DNA of 64,000 nucleotides from Albifimbria verrucaria. Its lineage: Eukaryota > Ascomycota > Sordariomycetes > Hypocreales > Stachybotryaceae. Position numbers and translations under genes: made by a program. Location of the stretch: positions 2,108,001 through 2,172,000 of the forward strand of contig JAHREC010000009.1 of the NCBI GenBank assembly GCA_020081605.1, read 5' to 3'. This document shows, piece by piece, positions 26,256 to 39,481 of this stretch; position 1 is the stretch's first letter, and each line of letters begins with the position of its first letter. Below the pieces are notes generated by a model. The model saw only the letters and a list, made by a program, of their open reading frames with translations. It was not told the origin of the DNA and searched no databases.

Positions 26256-26569
26256 TTATATATAGTTTCTCTATAATATATATTCTTATTTGTAGTTATT
26301 AATCTTTTTATTAAATTAGCCCTAATTATAGATTATCTTTTTAATCTTTAACTCTTCTTAAAATATTTATTAATTTATTAAATTATTAATTATTCCTATA
26401 ACCTATAACCATTCTTATTTAATTTACTTTAAATAATTTATTATTTTATTAATTTATATAATAGTATATACTCTAAGTTTATTATTATATATAATATACT
26501 TTTTAGTTCTTTTTAATAATATAGAGAACTCTTTTATATATAATTAACTATACTAAAGGTATTATAGTA

Positions 26570-26720
26570 ATTGCTACACGGGGAGAGTTAAGCAGACGCA
26601 GTATTAGATATATTCAGAGGTAGCTATGTTAATATTATAAGACTAAAGCTTATAGGCTTAGGGCTTTGCTTATAAGCCTCTAAGCTAACTCTAGGGCAAT
26701 ATTAATATTATCTTATCTAC
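26570..26720. other. Second less-mutated island
   Basis: This stretch keeps GC-rich words such as ACACGGGGAGAGTTAAGCAG and GCTTAGGGCTTTGCTTATAA, and partial self-complementarity (GCTTATAGGC with GCTTATAAGC). It lies 300 bp after the first island, separated by AT-rich DNA. No function can be assigned. Confidence 0.55.
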
Positions 26721-28217
26721 TCTATAAATTATATACTCTATATTATAGAGTATATTATTTTATTTTATAATATATTTTGAAATAATAAATATTTAATTAT
26801 TATACTTTATATAATGAATTATATATATTAAGTTAAAATAAGAATAATAAAAATATAATTATAAATTTAATATATTTAAAATATTATAAATATTATAAAA
26901 TAATAAAAAATAATTTTAATTTTAATTAAATATTTATAGCATTTATATATAAAATAATTATTTATAATTTAATTATAATAAATATAAAATCTTTTTAATT
27001 TTATATTATATTAAATAATTATTAAAATATCTTTATATATATTAGAATATATAATTATATAATCTTATAAATTAATTTATAAAGAATCTTTAATAAATTA
27101 TATATAATAAATAAATATATTTTTATAAAAGTTTTATTAAAAAAATAATTAATTTTATAATAAATAAATTTTTTATTATTGAATATTTAAGGCTTTTTTA
27201 ATATTTAAAATATAATTATTAAATGCTATTTAAAAAAGGGTTTTAAATAATCATTTAAGGATTTTATAAAGAATTTATATTATTATATAAATTTAAAGAG
27301 AATATTTTATATAAATAAAATTAAAATAATTTTTATTATATCTATATTTTAAAGTATTCTTATATATTTATATATTCTATTCTATAAATATATTTATTAT
27401 TTTTTGAAATCTTTTTATTTATATTTTTAATATATATAATAAAATAATAAAAGAAATTATTAATATTTATTATTTTTATTTATTTTTCTATAAAACTTTA
27501 ATATAATAGAGCTTTATTTATTTTAGAGTAATAATAAATATATTATAGTATTTTATTAAGTATATTATTTTTATTAGATTTATTATATTTTTCAAATAAT
27601 TTTAATAAATATTTAAAACTTTATAGATATATATATATAAATAAGAAATATAAATAAATTTATAATAAAAAGGTAAAAATAGAAATGAGATTATTTATTA
27701 TATAATCTATATTTATAGAATGTATTTTATATTTTATATATTTATTTTATATTTTAGATATACCTGAAATTCTTTTTTTTAAAAAATATTATTATTAATA
27801 TTTATTTATTTTAATATAATAGCGATTTTAAATAAAATTATAAGAATAATTTTTTTAATAATATATTTATTATAGATATTATAGAATTAAATTTACTATT
27901 TTAATAGCTATATAATTAAATTAAATATACTTTAATAATAATTTATATTTAATATAAAATTCAAATAAAGAGTAATAAAATATTAATTCTTTAATATATA
28001 TTACTTATTTTTTTAAAAGAATTATTTAAATATATAATTAAATTTATATAAATTTATATAAATTTATTATTTAAAGATTTAATTTATAATAATATTATTT
28101 TATTATTAATTATTGTAATAATATATTAATTTATATTTAAAAATCTTTTTATTTTTATTATATTTTATAATATTATTTAAACTATTTAATATAAGATACT
28201 TTAAATTAATAAAATAC

Positions 28218-28580
28218 ATTTTATAAATATAATAAATAGAATAAATATAATAAATATAATAAATAGAATAAATAGAATAAATAGAATAAATAAAATAAAT
28301 ATAATAAATATAATAAATATAATAAATATAATAAATATAATAAATATAATAAATATAATAAATATAATAAATAAAATAAATATAATAAATATAATAAATA
28401 TAATAAATATAATAAATATAATAAATATAATAAATATAATAAATATAATAAATATAATAAATATAATAAATATAATAAATATAATAAATATAATAAATAT
28501 AATAAATATAATAAATATAATAAATATAATAAATATAATAAATATAATAAATATAATAAATATAATAAATATAATAAATA
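28218..28580. repeat. 9-bp minisatellite, unit AATAAATAT
   Basis: About 40 tandem copies of a nonamer over 360 bp. The left part varies between AATAAATAT, AATAAATAG and AATAAATAA; the right part is nearly perfect AATAAATAT. The graded purity suggests recent expansion towards the right. Confidence 0.95.
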
Positions 28581-28624
28581 ATATACTATAAAAGAATTAT
28601 TCTTTTTAATTTAAATATTTTAAA

Positions 28625-28690
28625 TGTTTAAAAATAAATAAATATATTTAAAAATAAATAAATATATTTAAAAATAAATAAATTATATTT
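28625..28690. repeat. Three tandem copies of a 21-bp unit
   Basis: The word TTAAAAATAAATAAATATA recurs three times at 21-bp spacing just after the 9-bp minisatellite. It contains the related AATAAATA core, so it may share an origin with that array. Confidence 0.75.
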
Positions 28691-31371
28691 AGAAAAATAA
28701 TTTATTTTAATATATTTTTATTAATAATAATTATTATAAAATTAATATAAAATTAAGATTAAAATTTTTATATCTATATATAATTTTAATATATATAAAA
28801 AATATTTAATAATAATATTAAGCTTTTTTATTTCTAAATATATAAGAAAAATATATATAAAAATATTTATATAAAAATAATTTAATATTTAAAAGTTTTT
28901 TAAAAATTTAATTTTTTTAATAAAAATTATTTTAAATTATTTATAAAATAATATTTTATATTTTAAAAATTAAAATTTTAATTTTAAATATAATTTTTAA
29001 ATTAATTATATTAATAATAAAATTATTTTTATTATTAAATAAAATTAAATAAATAAATATAAAAATATAATTACTTATTAGTATAATAAATAATTAAATT
29101 TATAAATTAAAAATATATATTTATATTTTTTTAAATTATTTAATATTTTTAATAAATATAAAGATTTTTTAATTTAGTTTATATATTTATATAATATATT
29201 AATTATTAAATAATTAATAAATATAATATATAAATAATTTATATTCAAAGGAAAATAATATTTAATATTAAAAAAACTTTAAAAATATTATTATATTTAT
29301 AGTTTTATATATTATTAAATTAATATTAAAATAAATTTAAATATTTTAAAAATTATATATTTATTCTTATATTATATTTAATAATATTTATTTTATATAG
29401 TATATATATTTATAGAATAAAATATAAGTATATAAAATATTAAAGTTACATAGAATTATATAAGAGAATTATATAATAATATTAAAAAGTTTATATTATT
29501 AAAAATATAAAAATTAATTATTTTAAATATATAATAAATATAAAATTTATATAAAAATATTCTTTAAAAAAATAAAAATAAAACTTAAAATATTAATATT
29601 ATAATCTAATTATAATTATTAAATTATAAATTATATAAAAAATAAATTTAGAATTTAAAAATATAATTATATTAAATAAAAATCTTTTATTAAATATTAT
29701 AATTTTTAAATTTATATTAATTATATATTATATATAATAATTTTATTAATAATATAATTATATTTAATTATTATATTATATATATATATATTTTAAAACT
29801 CTAATATTAAATATTAAAGTTTTTTAAATATATTTTTAAATATATATTTTTATTTATAAACAAGAAATCGTTTTTAATTTTTTAATAATTTTTTAAATTT
29901 TATTTTAATTATAGATTTTTAAAAACTAATAATATTTATATAATTATAATATTATTCATCAGTAAATATATTATAAATATTATAAAAAATATAAATAATT
30001 TAATTTAATTTTTAAAATTTAAATATAATAATATTTAAAAAGTGAATATATTTATTATCTTAAATATATATATATATATTATTTAAAAACTACTAAAATA
30101 AATATTATTAATATAATTAATAATATTATATTACTTATATATTATTTTTAAATTAAATCTTTATTAAAACTTTTTATATTTAAATAAAATTTAAAATCTT
30201 TAATTAAAATAATAATAATATTATAAATAAAAATAAAATCTTAAAAATATAAATTAATAAAACTCTATATTTTAAGTTTTTAATATAAATAATATATTAT
30301 ATATAAATATAAATTAATTTAATTTTATTTTCTTTAAAACTATTAATATTTTTTTATTAATTTAAATTTTTTATTCTTAATAATTTTTATAAAAAACTAA
30401 GAAAAATCTAAATAATATATAAATTAAAATAAAATTTTTTTATTAACAAATATTAATAAAAATAAAAAATTAGTTTTTATATATTTAAAAAATACTAATA
30501 TATTTAAAATATATATATTAATAATATTATAAAAGAATATAAAATTATAATAATAATATTATTAATCTTACTATCGAAGAAATTATAATAAAAATATTAT
30601 TCAATTAAATGAAATTATTTATAAATAAATTATATATTAAAAAGCTTTTTATATAATATATATATTATTTAATAGCTTTAAAATAAAAATAAAAGAAATT
30701 TTAAAATTATTATATTTATAATATATATTTATAAAAAGACTTTATTTATTTAATATTAAAATCTGATAAAAGAATAAAAAACTAAGAAAAGTTATTATAA
30801 ATTATTATATTTATAATATATATTTATAAATAAAATTTTTTTTTTTAAAATAATATAATTTATAAATCTATATAAATCCTATTTTATTATATATTTAACT
30901 ATTATATTTATATATAATAAATATAGTTTTAATTATAATTATTATTATACTTTATTTTAAAAACTTTATTGTATATAATATTAAATAATTATAAACTAAT
31001 AATTTTATTTATAATAATAAATATTATTTTATATTATAAGGACTTAATTAATTATAGCTTGTAGTTTTAATTATATAAACTTCAAATTATACAACATTAA
31101 TTATAAAAACAATAATAAAGAATAATAAAAATAAAAATAATAGATATATTATATATATATATATTATATTCTAGAATCTTATTTTTATAGAATTATTAAT
31201 ATTATATACTAAGAATATTATATTATAAGAATAATATTTAAGATTAAAATTATAAGAAATATAGAATATACTTTAAGATTAATATATATTTATATTTACT
31301 AGTTATTAACACTATTTAATTATATAAAGAGAAAAAATATATAGAAGCTTTATATTTATATAAATAAAAAT

Positions 31372-32463
31372 AAGAAATAGTGGATATACTATAGTATCCT
31401 ATTAAGTATATTATTTAAGAAGTGATAGGTGCACTATACTGTTTTATTAGGTGCACTGTAGTTGCTAGATACACTGTAAATTTCACTAATAAAACGCCTC
31501 TTCTAGCTAATTTATGAAAGGAAGAAATTACCCCTGTAAGTAGATAACTAATTAAAAAATCAATATTAAATCAAATAAAATAGTTATTAAAAAAATAAAA
31601 CCTGAATACTATAGTATTTATAATAAATATAATATAAAGTACTTTAAACCTAATGTTTATGCTTTTATTTAAAGATTATATTATCTTAAAATAAATGGAT
31701 ACTCCTAGTTTTATTCAGGTATTTCTGTTTTTCTATCTTTTAAAGCTTATTTAAAAAGTAAAAATAAGTATATAAAATATTTAGGAAACTATATAAATAA
31801 AGTTTAAATAAAAAACTGTTTTATTATTATTTTTATTTATAAATTTATTTATACTATTAATCTTTTTATATATATAGGAAATCTTGAATAGTTACTAGAA
31901 TTACCTATAGATATAGTGCACCTAGCAATTATGGTGCACTTATCACTTCTCTATTATTTCTATTAAGTATACTATAAATATAGAGTAATTCTAATTGATA
32001 CTATGGTTCTTTGAGATATTTAAAAATAAATAATATATATTAATAATATTGTTTTAAATAGTTCAAAATATAACAGAAATTGATTTTTATATAGATTATT
32101 TGTATATAGTTTTTTCTTTATATATATATATATTGAAAATTAATTAATAATAGTTTTATAATAATCTGATTAAATACTTTAAGACTTTTTAAAGTATTAA
32201 TCTTTTTATAGCTTATTATCCCTAAATTAAAGTATATAATTAAAATTAAAAAAACTTATAGAGATTCTACTTGACTTATAATATATATTTTAGATTTTAT
32301 TTCTTAGTATTTAATTAAATATAATACAGATTTTCTTATTTTTTTTTACTTATAGGGGTATTTTTCTTCTTTTGTAAAATAGCTAGCAAAGGTGTTTTAC
32401 TAGTAGAATTTATAATATACCTAGTGCATTTAATAAAACACTATAGTATACCTATTATTTCTT
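31372..32463 (-). mobile_element. MITE (outer copy), interrupted by a nested MITE
   Basis: The left end reads AAGAAATAGTGGATATACTA. The right end, read on the opposite strand, is AAGAAATAATAGGTATACTA, so the two form terminal inverted repeats of more than 20 bp. The interior is interrupted at 31,417-31,951 by another copy of the same family. Without that insert and one copy of its 8-bp target duplication the element is about 548 bp. Its right 120 bp (32,345-32,463) match the reverse complement of the first 130 bp of the inner copy with mostly RIP-type differences. It has no coding capacity. A target duplication for the outer copy could not be identified with confidence. Confidence 0.75.
31417..31951 (+). 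mobile_element. MITE (inner copy) with 8-bp target duplication
   Basis: A 535-bp non-autonomous element. Ends are AAGAAGTGATAGGTGCAC and GTGCACTTATCACTTCTC, inverted repeats of about 17 bp with one mismatch plus a mismatched outermost base. It is flanked on both sides by TATTATTT (31,409-31,416 and 31,952-31,959), an exact 8-bp target duplication. Subterminal copies of TAGGTGCACT(A/G)TA occur near both ends. Eight-bp duplications and subterminal repeats are typical of hAT-superfamily elements, though other superfamilies also make 8-bp duplications. It is much less mutated than its surroundings, so it is probably younger. No open frame. Confidence 0.85.
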
Positions 32464-34625
32464 TAAAATATTAAAAGAATTAAGCTATATATAAATTATC
32501 TTTTATAAAAATACATTTTAAACATACATTTATTTTAATATTATTATTAAAAGGGTATAATATATATTTTTATTTATTATTTATTCTACAAATATATATT
32601 TATATTAATTATTATAAAAGTATTATAAAATTATATTCAATTAAAGTAAGCCTTCTATTATATAAATTTAAATAGATTAGTTTTAAAATATAAGGTTTAT
32701 ATTATCTATATTATATTTATACCCAAAGGCCTTTCTATATATATACTCCTATAATATATATTTATGTATAATATATATATATATATATTAATTATCCATT
32801 ATAAAGAAAAAAGCCCTATTCTTAGGGTATATAGGAAAGTAATAAAATTCTATTCCTTATTATTATAAATCTATTATTCTTTATTATTATTATTTATTAT
32901 TTATATTTTTAATTATTCTTATTTATCTTTATTCTTTTAAATAAACTTATTTATATTTCTTTTTAATAATTTATATATACTAATCTCTTAATATATTATA
33001 TGAATACTATTATATATTATTATAATAACTTTGTTTTTAACTCTTAGCTTCAGAATTATAGGTTTTAGTATATTTATTAATATCTTCAAATACTATGATA
33101 TATTACATTTAATATTAATTAGCTTTGATTTATAATATTAAAAGCCTTTATATAATATAGGTTAATTCTTAATTTACCCATAATACTAATAGAATATTAA
33201 TCTTAATATTTAATGAAATATTTATAGAATAAAATAATACTATTTATAATATTTAATTTATTTATATTATTTAAGCTTAAGGAATTATTATTATTAATTA
33301 ATTTATATTATTTAAGTTTATTATTAATCTTCTTTATTTTTAATTAATTAAACCTCTTAATTATATAATTATTTATTATTAATAATAAAGATTATATTAA
33401 GCTTAAGGATTAAAATGTCTATAAATTATAAATTCTTTATTTTAATATTATTCTATTTTTAAATATAATATTATTATATATAGTAATTAATAGATTAATT
33501 TTTAAGGATAATTAAGTATTATTAATATATAGATATAAATTTTTAAGTATTTATTAAATAAAATTTAATTTTTTAATATAATATTAAATTAAATATTTAT
33601 TTAATTAATTAATATTATATTATAAATATTTAATCTTAAATTATTGATTAACAGAATTATTATTCATTTTTTATTTAGTATTTTAAAATATTCATTAATA
33701 TTAATATAATATAAATATTTAACATTAAACGTTTAATATTAATATTACTAACTAAGCTAAAATAGTTAGAATTAATTATGTTTATATTATATTTATTATT
33801 TATAGAATATTCTTAAAATATATTATTTATTATTTAATTCATAATATTTATTACTATTTTTATTAATATATTCTTAAAAATTATAATAAAGTATATAATT
33901 TATATTTATTCTTTTATATTAAATATAAAAATATATTCTTATATTAAAATTACATATTTAAAATCTTATATATATTTATTATTTATTATTTTATATTATA
34001 TTAAAAAATATATTATATATTAAAATTATTATTTTTACATTTTTATAGTTTTATTCTTATTAAATATATTTGATAAGCTTAGAAAATTTAATGTTAATAT
34101 AATACTCAATATAAATAAATCTAATATAATAATTAATGAAAATAAAATAATTAATTATTATTATATTAAAATAAATAACTATAATATTTATAATAATTAT
34201 AAATAATTTTATACTGAAGATTATTAATAATTTTATACTATTTATTTTTAAGCTTATATAAATATTTAAAATATATATCTTAGGAACATTTTCAAATATT
34301 CTTATTTTTTCTTTTAAATAATTTTATATACTTTCAAAATTTTAATTCTGTATAATATATTTGGTATATTAAATTAAAAAATTAAAATTAAAAGATTTTA
34401 TTAATATTTTTTTAGAAAAAGTTATTTATATATAAAAATAAATCCTTAATATCATTTATAATATAATATAGTTTATTGAAGTATACATATTACTATTATT
34501 ATTATTATTTCATTTTATATATAAGCATATATAAATTAATATTTAATTTTAATAGTTTTAATTTTTATAATATTTATATTAAATAAATATATATAATTTA
34601 TATATAACTTTAAATATCCATTGAT

Positions 34626-34855
34626 TAATTATAATATAATATAATACAATATAATAATTAATTATAATATAATATAATATAATAATTAATTATAATATAA
34701 TATAATATAATAATTAATTATAATATAATATAATATAATAATTAATTATAATATAATATAATATAATAATTAATTATAATATAATATAATATAATAATTA
34801 ATTATAATATAATATAATATAATAATTAATTATAATATAATATAATATAATAATT
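34626..34855. repeat. 28-bp tandem repeat, about 8 copies
   Basis: A 28-bp unit made of TAATTAATTATAATATAATA and ATATAATA recurs at exact 28-bp spacing for about 230 bp. The first unit differs slightly (a C in ATACAATA), the rest are nearly identical. Confidence 0.92.
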
Positions 34856-36788
34856 ATTATTATATATGTTTCTTAGTTTTTTTACTTCTAAGATTCTTAT
34901 ATTTTAATATAAATTTAATTTTAAAAGATTATATTAATAAATTAATATATAATATATACTTAACTTTAAAAGATTATATTAATAAATTAATAAATATTAT
35001 TATTATTACATTAGAAGATTATTTTATATTACTTATTAATTTATTAAGATTATTTTTATTTATATACTTTATTAATAAATATTATTAAGACTATATTTTA
35101 ATTTCTTTTATATATTAAGGGTTTTTATTAATATTATAAACTTTTTAAATATTATAATAAGATAGAATTTTAGTATTTAATTATTAATTATTTAATAAAA
35201 TAATTAATTATATATTTAATAAATATATATATGTATTTTATAGAAATTATTTAATTTAATAATCAATAAGTAGATTTTAAGATATTTATATAGTATATAA
35301 AAATTGAAATAATTTATTAAATTTAATATATAAATAATCAATAAACTTTTATTATATTATTTATTATTATTTAAAGTATATTTTAATTATTATATTATAT
35401 ATTTAAGTTTATTATAGAATATATATTTAATTTATATCTTTTCTAATATTATAGGATTTTTATTTATTATTATCTTTATTATTATGAATTAAAAATATAA
35501 TATATAATTATTAATAATTATATAAATTAAATACTTATAAAATATTATTAAGCTATAGAATTAATGTTTATATATAAACTTTATAGTTTTAAAAATATTT
35601 TAATATTAAATATTTTGAATATAATTATAAATATATTATATTCTTATTTTTATATTTTAACTTTTTATATTATATAGAGAGAATATATATTTATATTTCA
35701 TTATTATAAAATCTATATATAATTGTATTTTTTTTTATACTTAATAAAGAATTATAAATATTTAAATTATTCATAATAAATTATAAAGTCTATTTTATAA
35801 TATAATAAATAATATAGTTCATTTAAATATATATAATATGGTATTTAATAATATATTTGATATAAGAATATATATATTAGTATAAATAAAAGTATATATT
35901 TATAATAATTTAAAGAGTTTTTATTATATATTTTTATATATTTTTAATTTTAATTAAGAATAATAATTTTTAAAATTCTATATTTAATTATTATTAATAA
36001 ATTAAATATGATTTTTCTTTAATTTATTATATTATATATATTATAATTGAATATTAAGGTTTTTTTAATATTTTATATAAAATTATAAATAATATATTAT
36101 GAAACCTATATTCATTTTAATTAAAAATATTAATAAATAAATATATTAATAAAAAACTAATTAATTAAATTAAAAATAAAAGAGAGAAATAAATTTATCT
36201 ATTTAAAATTTATAAATATTAGTTAATGGCTTTTTTATATTATAAAATATAAATAATATTTAATATATAATCTTATATATTAATATATTTTTTTAAAAAA
36301 TATATATATTTAATTTATATTTTACATATTTTCTATTAAAATATTATTTATTATATATTATAAATCATATAATATTTATTAAAGATTTTAATATATATAA
36401 TTATATTTTATTAAATTTTAAAAATATAATAAAAAACGAATTCTTTTATTTATAAATATTAATTTATAATATATAATAAGTTTTATATTATTTATATTAA
36501 CTTTCTATTTATTAAAGAATTTATATCTATTTATTAATTATATTATATTAACTCTTAAACTATATTTAAAATTCTTCTTAAATAATTCATTTTATTATTA
36601 TATAAGTTATTAAGTTTAAAAATTTTAAGATATTATTTAATATATTATTATAGAATAATTTAAATATTATATATATATTTAATAATATATTTTATTATTT
36701 TTATATTAATAAAATCTTAAATTAAAATTATTAAAAATATTATTTATTATTATTATAATATTATTTAATTTTATTATATTTAATAATA

Positions 36789-39481
36789 GGATTTTATTCT
36801 ATACTTACTATAACTTTTATATTTACCTACTACTTTTATAGTATAATACCCTAAATATATAATATCGGATTTTCTATAGGGATAATACTAAAAATATAAT
36901 ATACCTATAGAATATATTAAGTTATTTCTATTTCTTTCCCTATTTACTCTTCACCTATTTACTATTCTTTATATTATATAATATATATTAAGTTTTTTAT
37001 TATTATTATAATAAAAGCTATTATTAATTAATTTTTTTATTATATAAGGTAGTATTTAATATTATAAATAATATTGTTAAAAAGTCTCCTATTAACTTAA
37101 TAATTTATTAAAAAGCTTAATATATTAAATCTATAATATATTATTATTTATTATAATAAAAGTAGATTAATATATTATAAATCTTTAGATTTTTAATATA
37201 ATAATAAAAATAAGAATAAAAAGCTATTATTAATAATATATAAATAAAAATATTAAAAAACCTTAATATAATAAATAAACTATTTATATATAATTCTGAT
37301 TTAATAGCTATATTTAAAATAATAGATTATATAATAAGTTAATATAAAAATAATAAATATATATAATTATAACTTTAATATATTTATTATATTTATAAAA
37401 TATTATAAAAAGAATTTTTAAAAATAATATATTATTTTTAATTCTTAAAGATTAGCTTTAATCTAAATTAAATATTATAATATTTATATATAAAAGATAA
37501 TAATAATATTTATAATTTTATTATACTAAATATTAATAATTTCCTTTAATAATATTATTTTAAATAATTATTTAATTAAATATTCTTTTATTATTTTTTA
37601 ATTAATTTTATATATTTAATAAGAATAAAACTATATAGCTTTATAAGCTTATAAATATATAAAAGTATCTTCTTTTTTTTATTATATTAATAATAAAAAT
37701 TTATTTATTAAAAGATTATTTTAATATTTAATTCTTCAATAATATATATAAAATATATTATTATAAAATATTCATATTTAATATTTATAATATAATATCT
37801 ATATAAAAGATCTTTTATATTATTATTATATTTATAAATAAAAAAATTAAAATAGATTTTATATAAATAATTATTTAAATAATTATATTATTAAAGGAAT
37901 TTAATATTAAACTATTTAAGATTATTATTATTAATTATAATCTTAATATATTAAGAATATCAAATATAAACCTTATTTTATAAAATATTCTATATATTCT
38001 ATATTATTAATATATTAATAAGAATATCCTTATTAATTATAAAGGATTTTTTTAAAAAATAATAAAGAATCTTATTATAAATAAGGTTATTTAAAATCCT
38101 AGCTTTAAGGTATTTTTTTTTAGTTAAAATAAACTTATTAATAATTTTTTAAAAAGATTTTTAAATAATATCTTAAAGAATATATAAAATATTTATAATA
38201 ATTAATATTAATTAAAAAATATACCTTAAAGATATAGATTTAGCTATGAAAAAGATTTATTATTTATTATATTAATTAATATTAATATTATAAAATTTTA
38301 ATTATATTTATTATTAAATTACTTTATATTATAATAAAATAATATATAATAATTAATATTAATAATCTTAATATAATATTTAAAAAGCTTTAGTAATTCT
38401 AGAATTAATAAAATATAAATATTATATTTAATAAAGCTATAAATATAAATAAAATATTAATTTCTTTATTAAATATTTTATATATATTTATTAAATATAA
38501 AATTCTATCTTTAATATTTAAAGTTATTTTAGAAAAAAATATATATATTATTAAAAGACTTAAGTATATATTCTATATAGTTAAAAAAATATTAAAAGTT
38601 ATTATTTTATAAAATTATAATTATATATAATTTATTTTCTTAATATTAGTTTAATATTCTTTATTAAAATATAAAGCTTATTCTTTTAAAATTAATTAAT
38701 TATTATTAATATTAAAATTATATATAAATAAAAAGAGTTAAGAATAAGCTTTTAATATATTTTAAATTTTATATTATATAAAATAAAAACTAAGTTTATA
38801 GATTATTTAGCTTTATATTAATTATAATTAAATACTCTTATAATAAGATTTTATTATATTTAAATATATTATAACTTTAAAGATTCTTAAAATAAAAATA
38901 TAAATATAGGATATTATAATTATTATCCTTTTATTTTTTATAGTATTAATAATAATAATAATTACTTAATAATATATAATTATAAATATTAAAGTATAAT
39001 AGGTTTTTTGATTAAATATTTATAAGGTAGGTATTAAGATATTATAGATAGTATAATATATATTTAATACTATAATTAATTATAATAAGATCCTTATCCT
39101 TAAGCTATTTAAATTTAGGCTTAAAAAGTATTTTAAGGTACTTTATATATTTATATTATAAATTCTAATCCTTTAGTATTAAATGAAATAAATATTAATA
39201 TTTATAAAAATAATAAGATTTTAATTTATATATTAATTAATTTATTATTAAAATAACTTATTATTAAGTAATTATATAGAGAATTAGGACCTAAAGAATT
39301 TAATAAGGATAAATTATATTAATAGATTATTAAATTAAATAACTTTAGCTATTATAGAAAGAATATAATTAATATAGAACCTTGTATATTATATTCATAG
39401 GCTAAGAATAAAGTCTTAGCTGTAATTATTATAAAAGTGATAGATAAATATAAAAATCATAGTAAGTATAGAGTAGAATCT
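36789..39481 (+). mobile_element. 2.7-kb TIR DNA transposon, copy A (RIP-degraded)
   Basis: A 2,693-bp element with terminal inverted repeats of about 50 bp. The left end starts GGATTTTATTCTATACTTAC; the right end read on the other strand is AGATTCTACTCTATACTTAC. It is flanked by TAATAATA on both sides (36,781-36,788 and 39,482-39,489), an exact 8-bp target duplication. The full length aligns in inverted orientation with 42,503-45,168. The size would fit a transposase gene, and 8-bp duplications point to hAT-like or similar superfamilies. Mutation has removed all reading frames, so the superfamily is unproven. Its right 500 bp retain more G and C than the rest. Confidence 0.85.

Noticed and set aside
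34626..34855. CRISPR array
   Set aside because: Units are directly contiguous without spacers and consist only of A and T (one C); this is a fungal tandem repeat.
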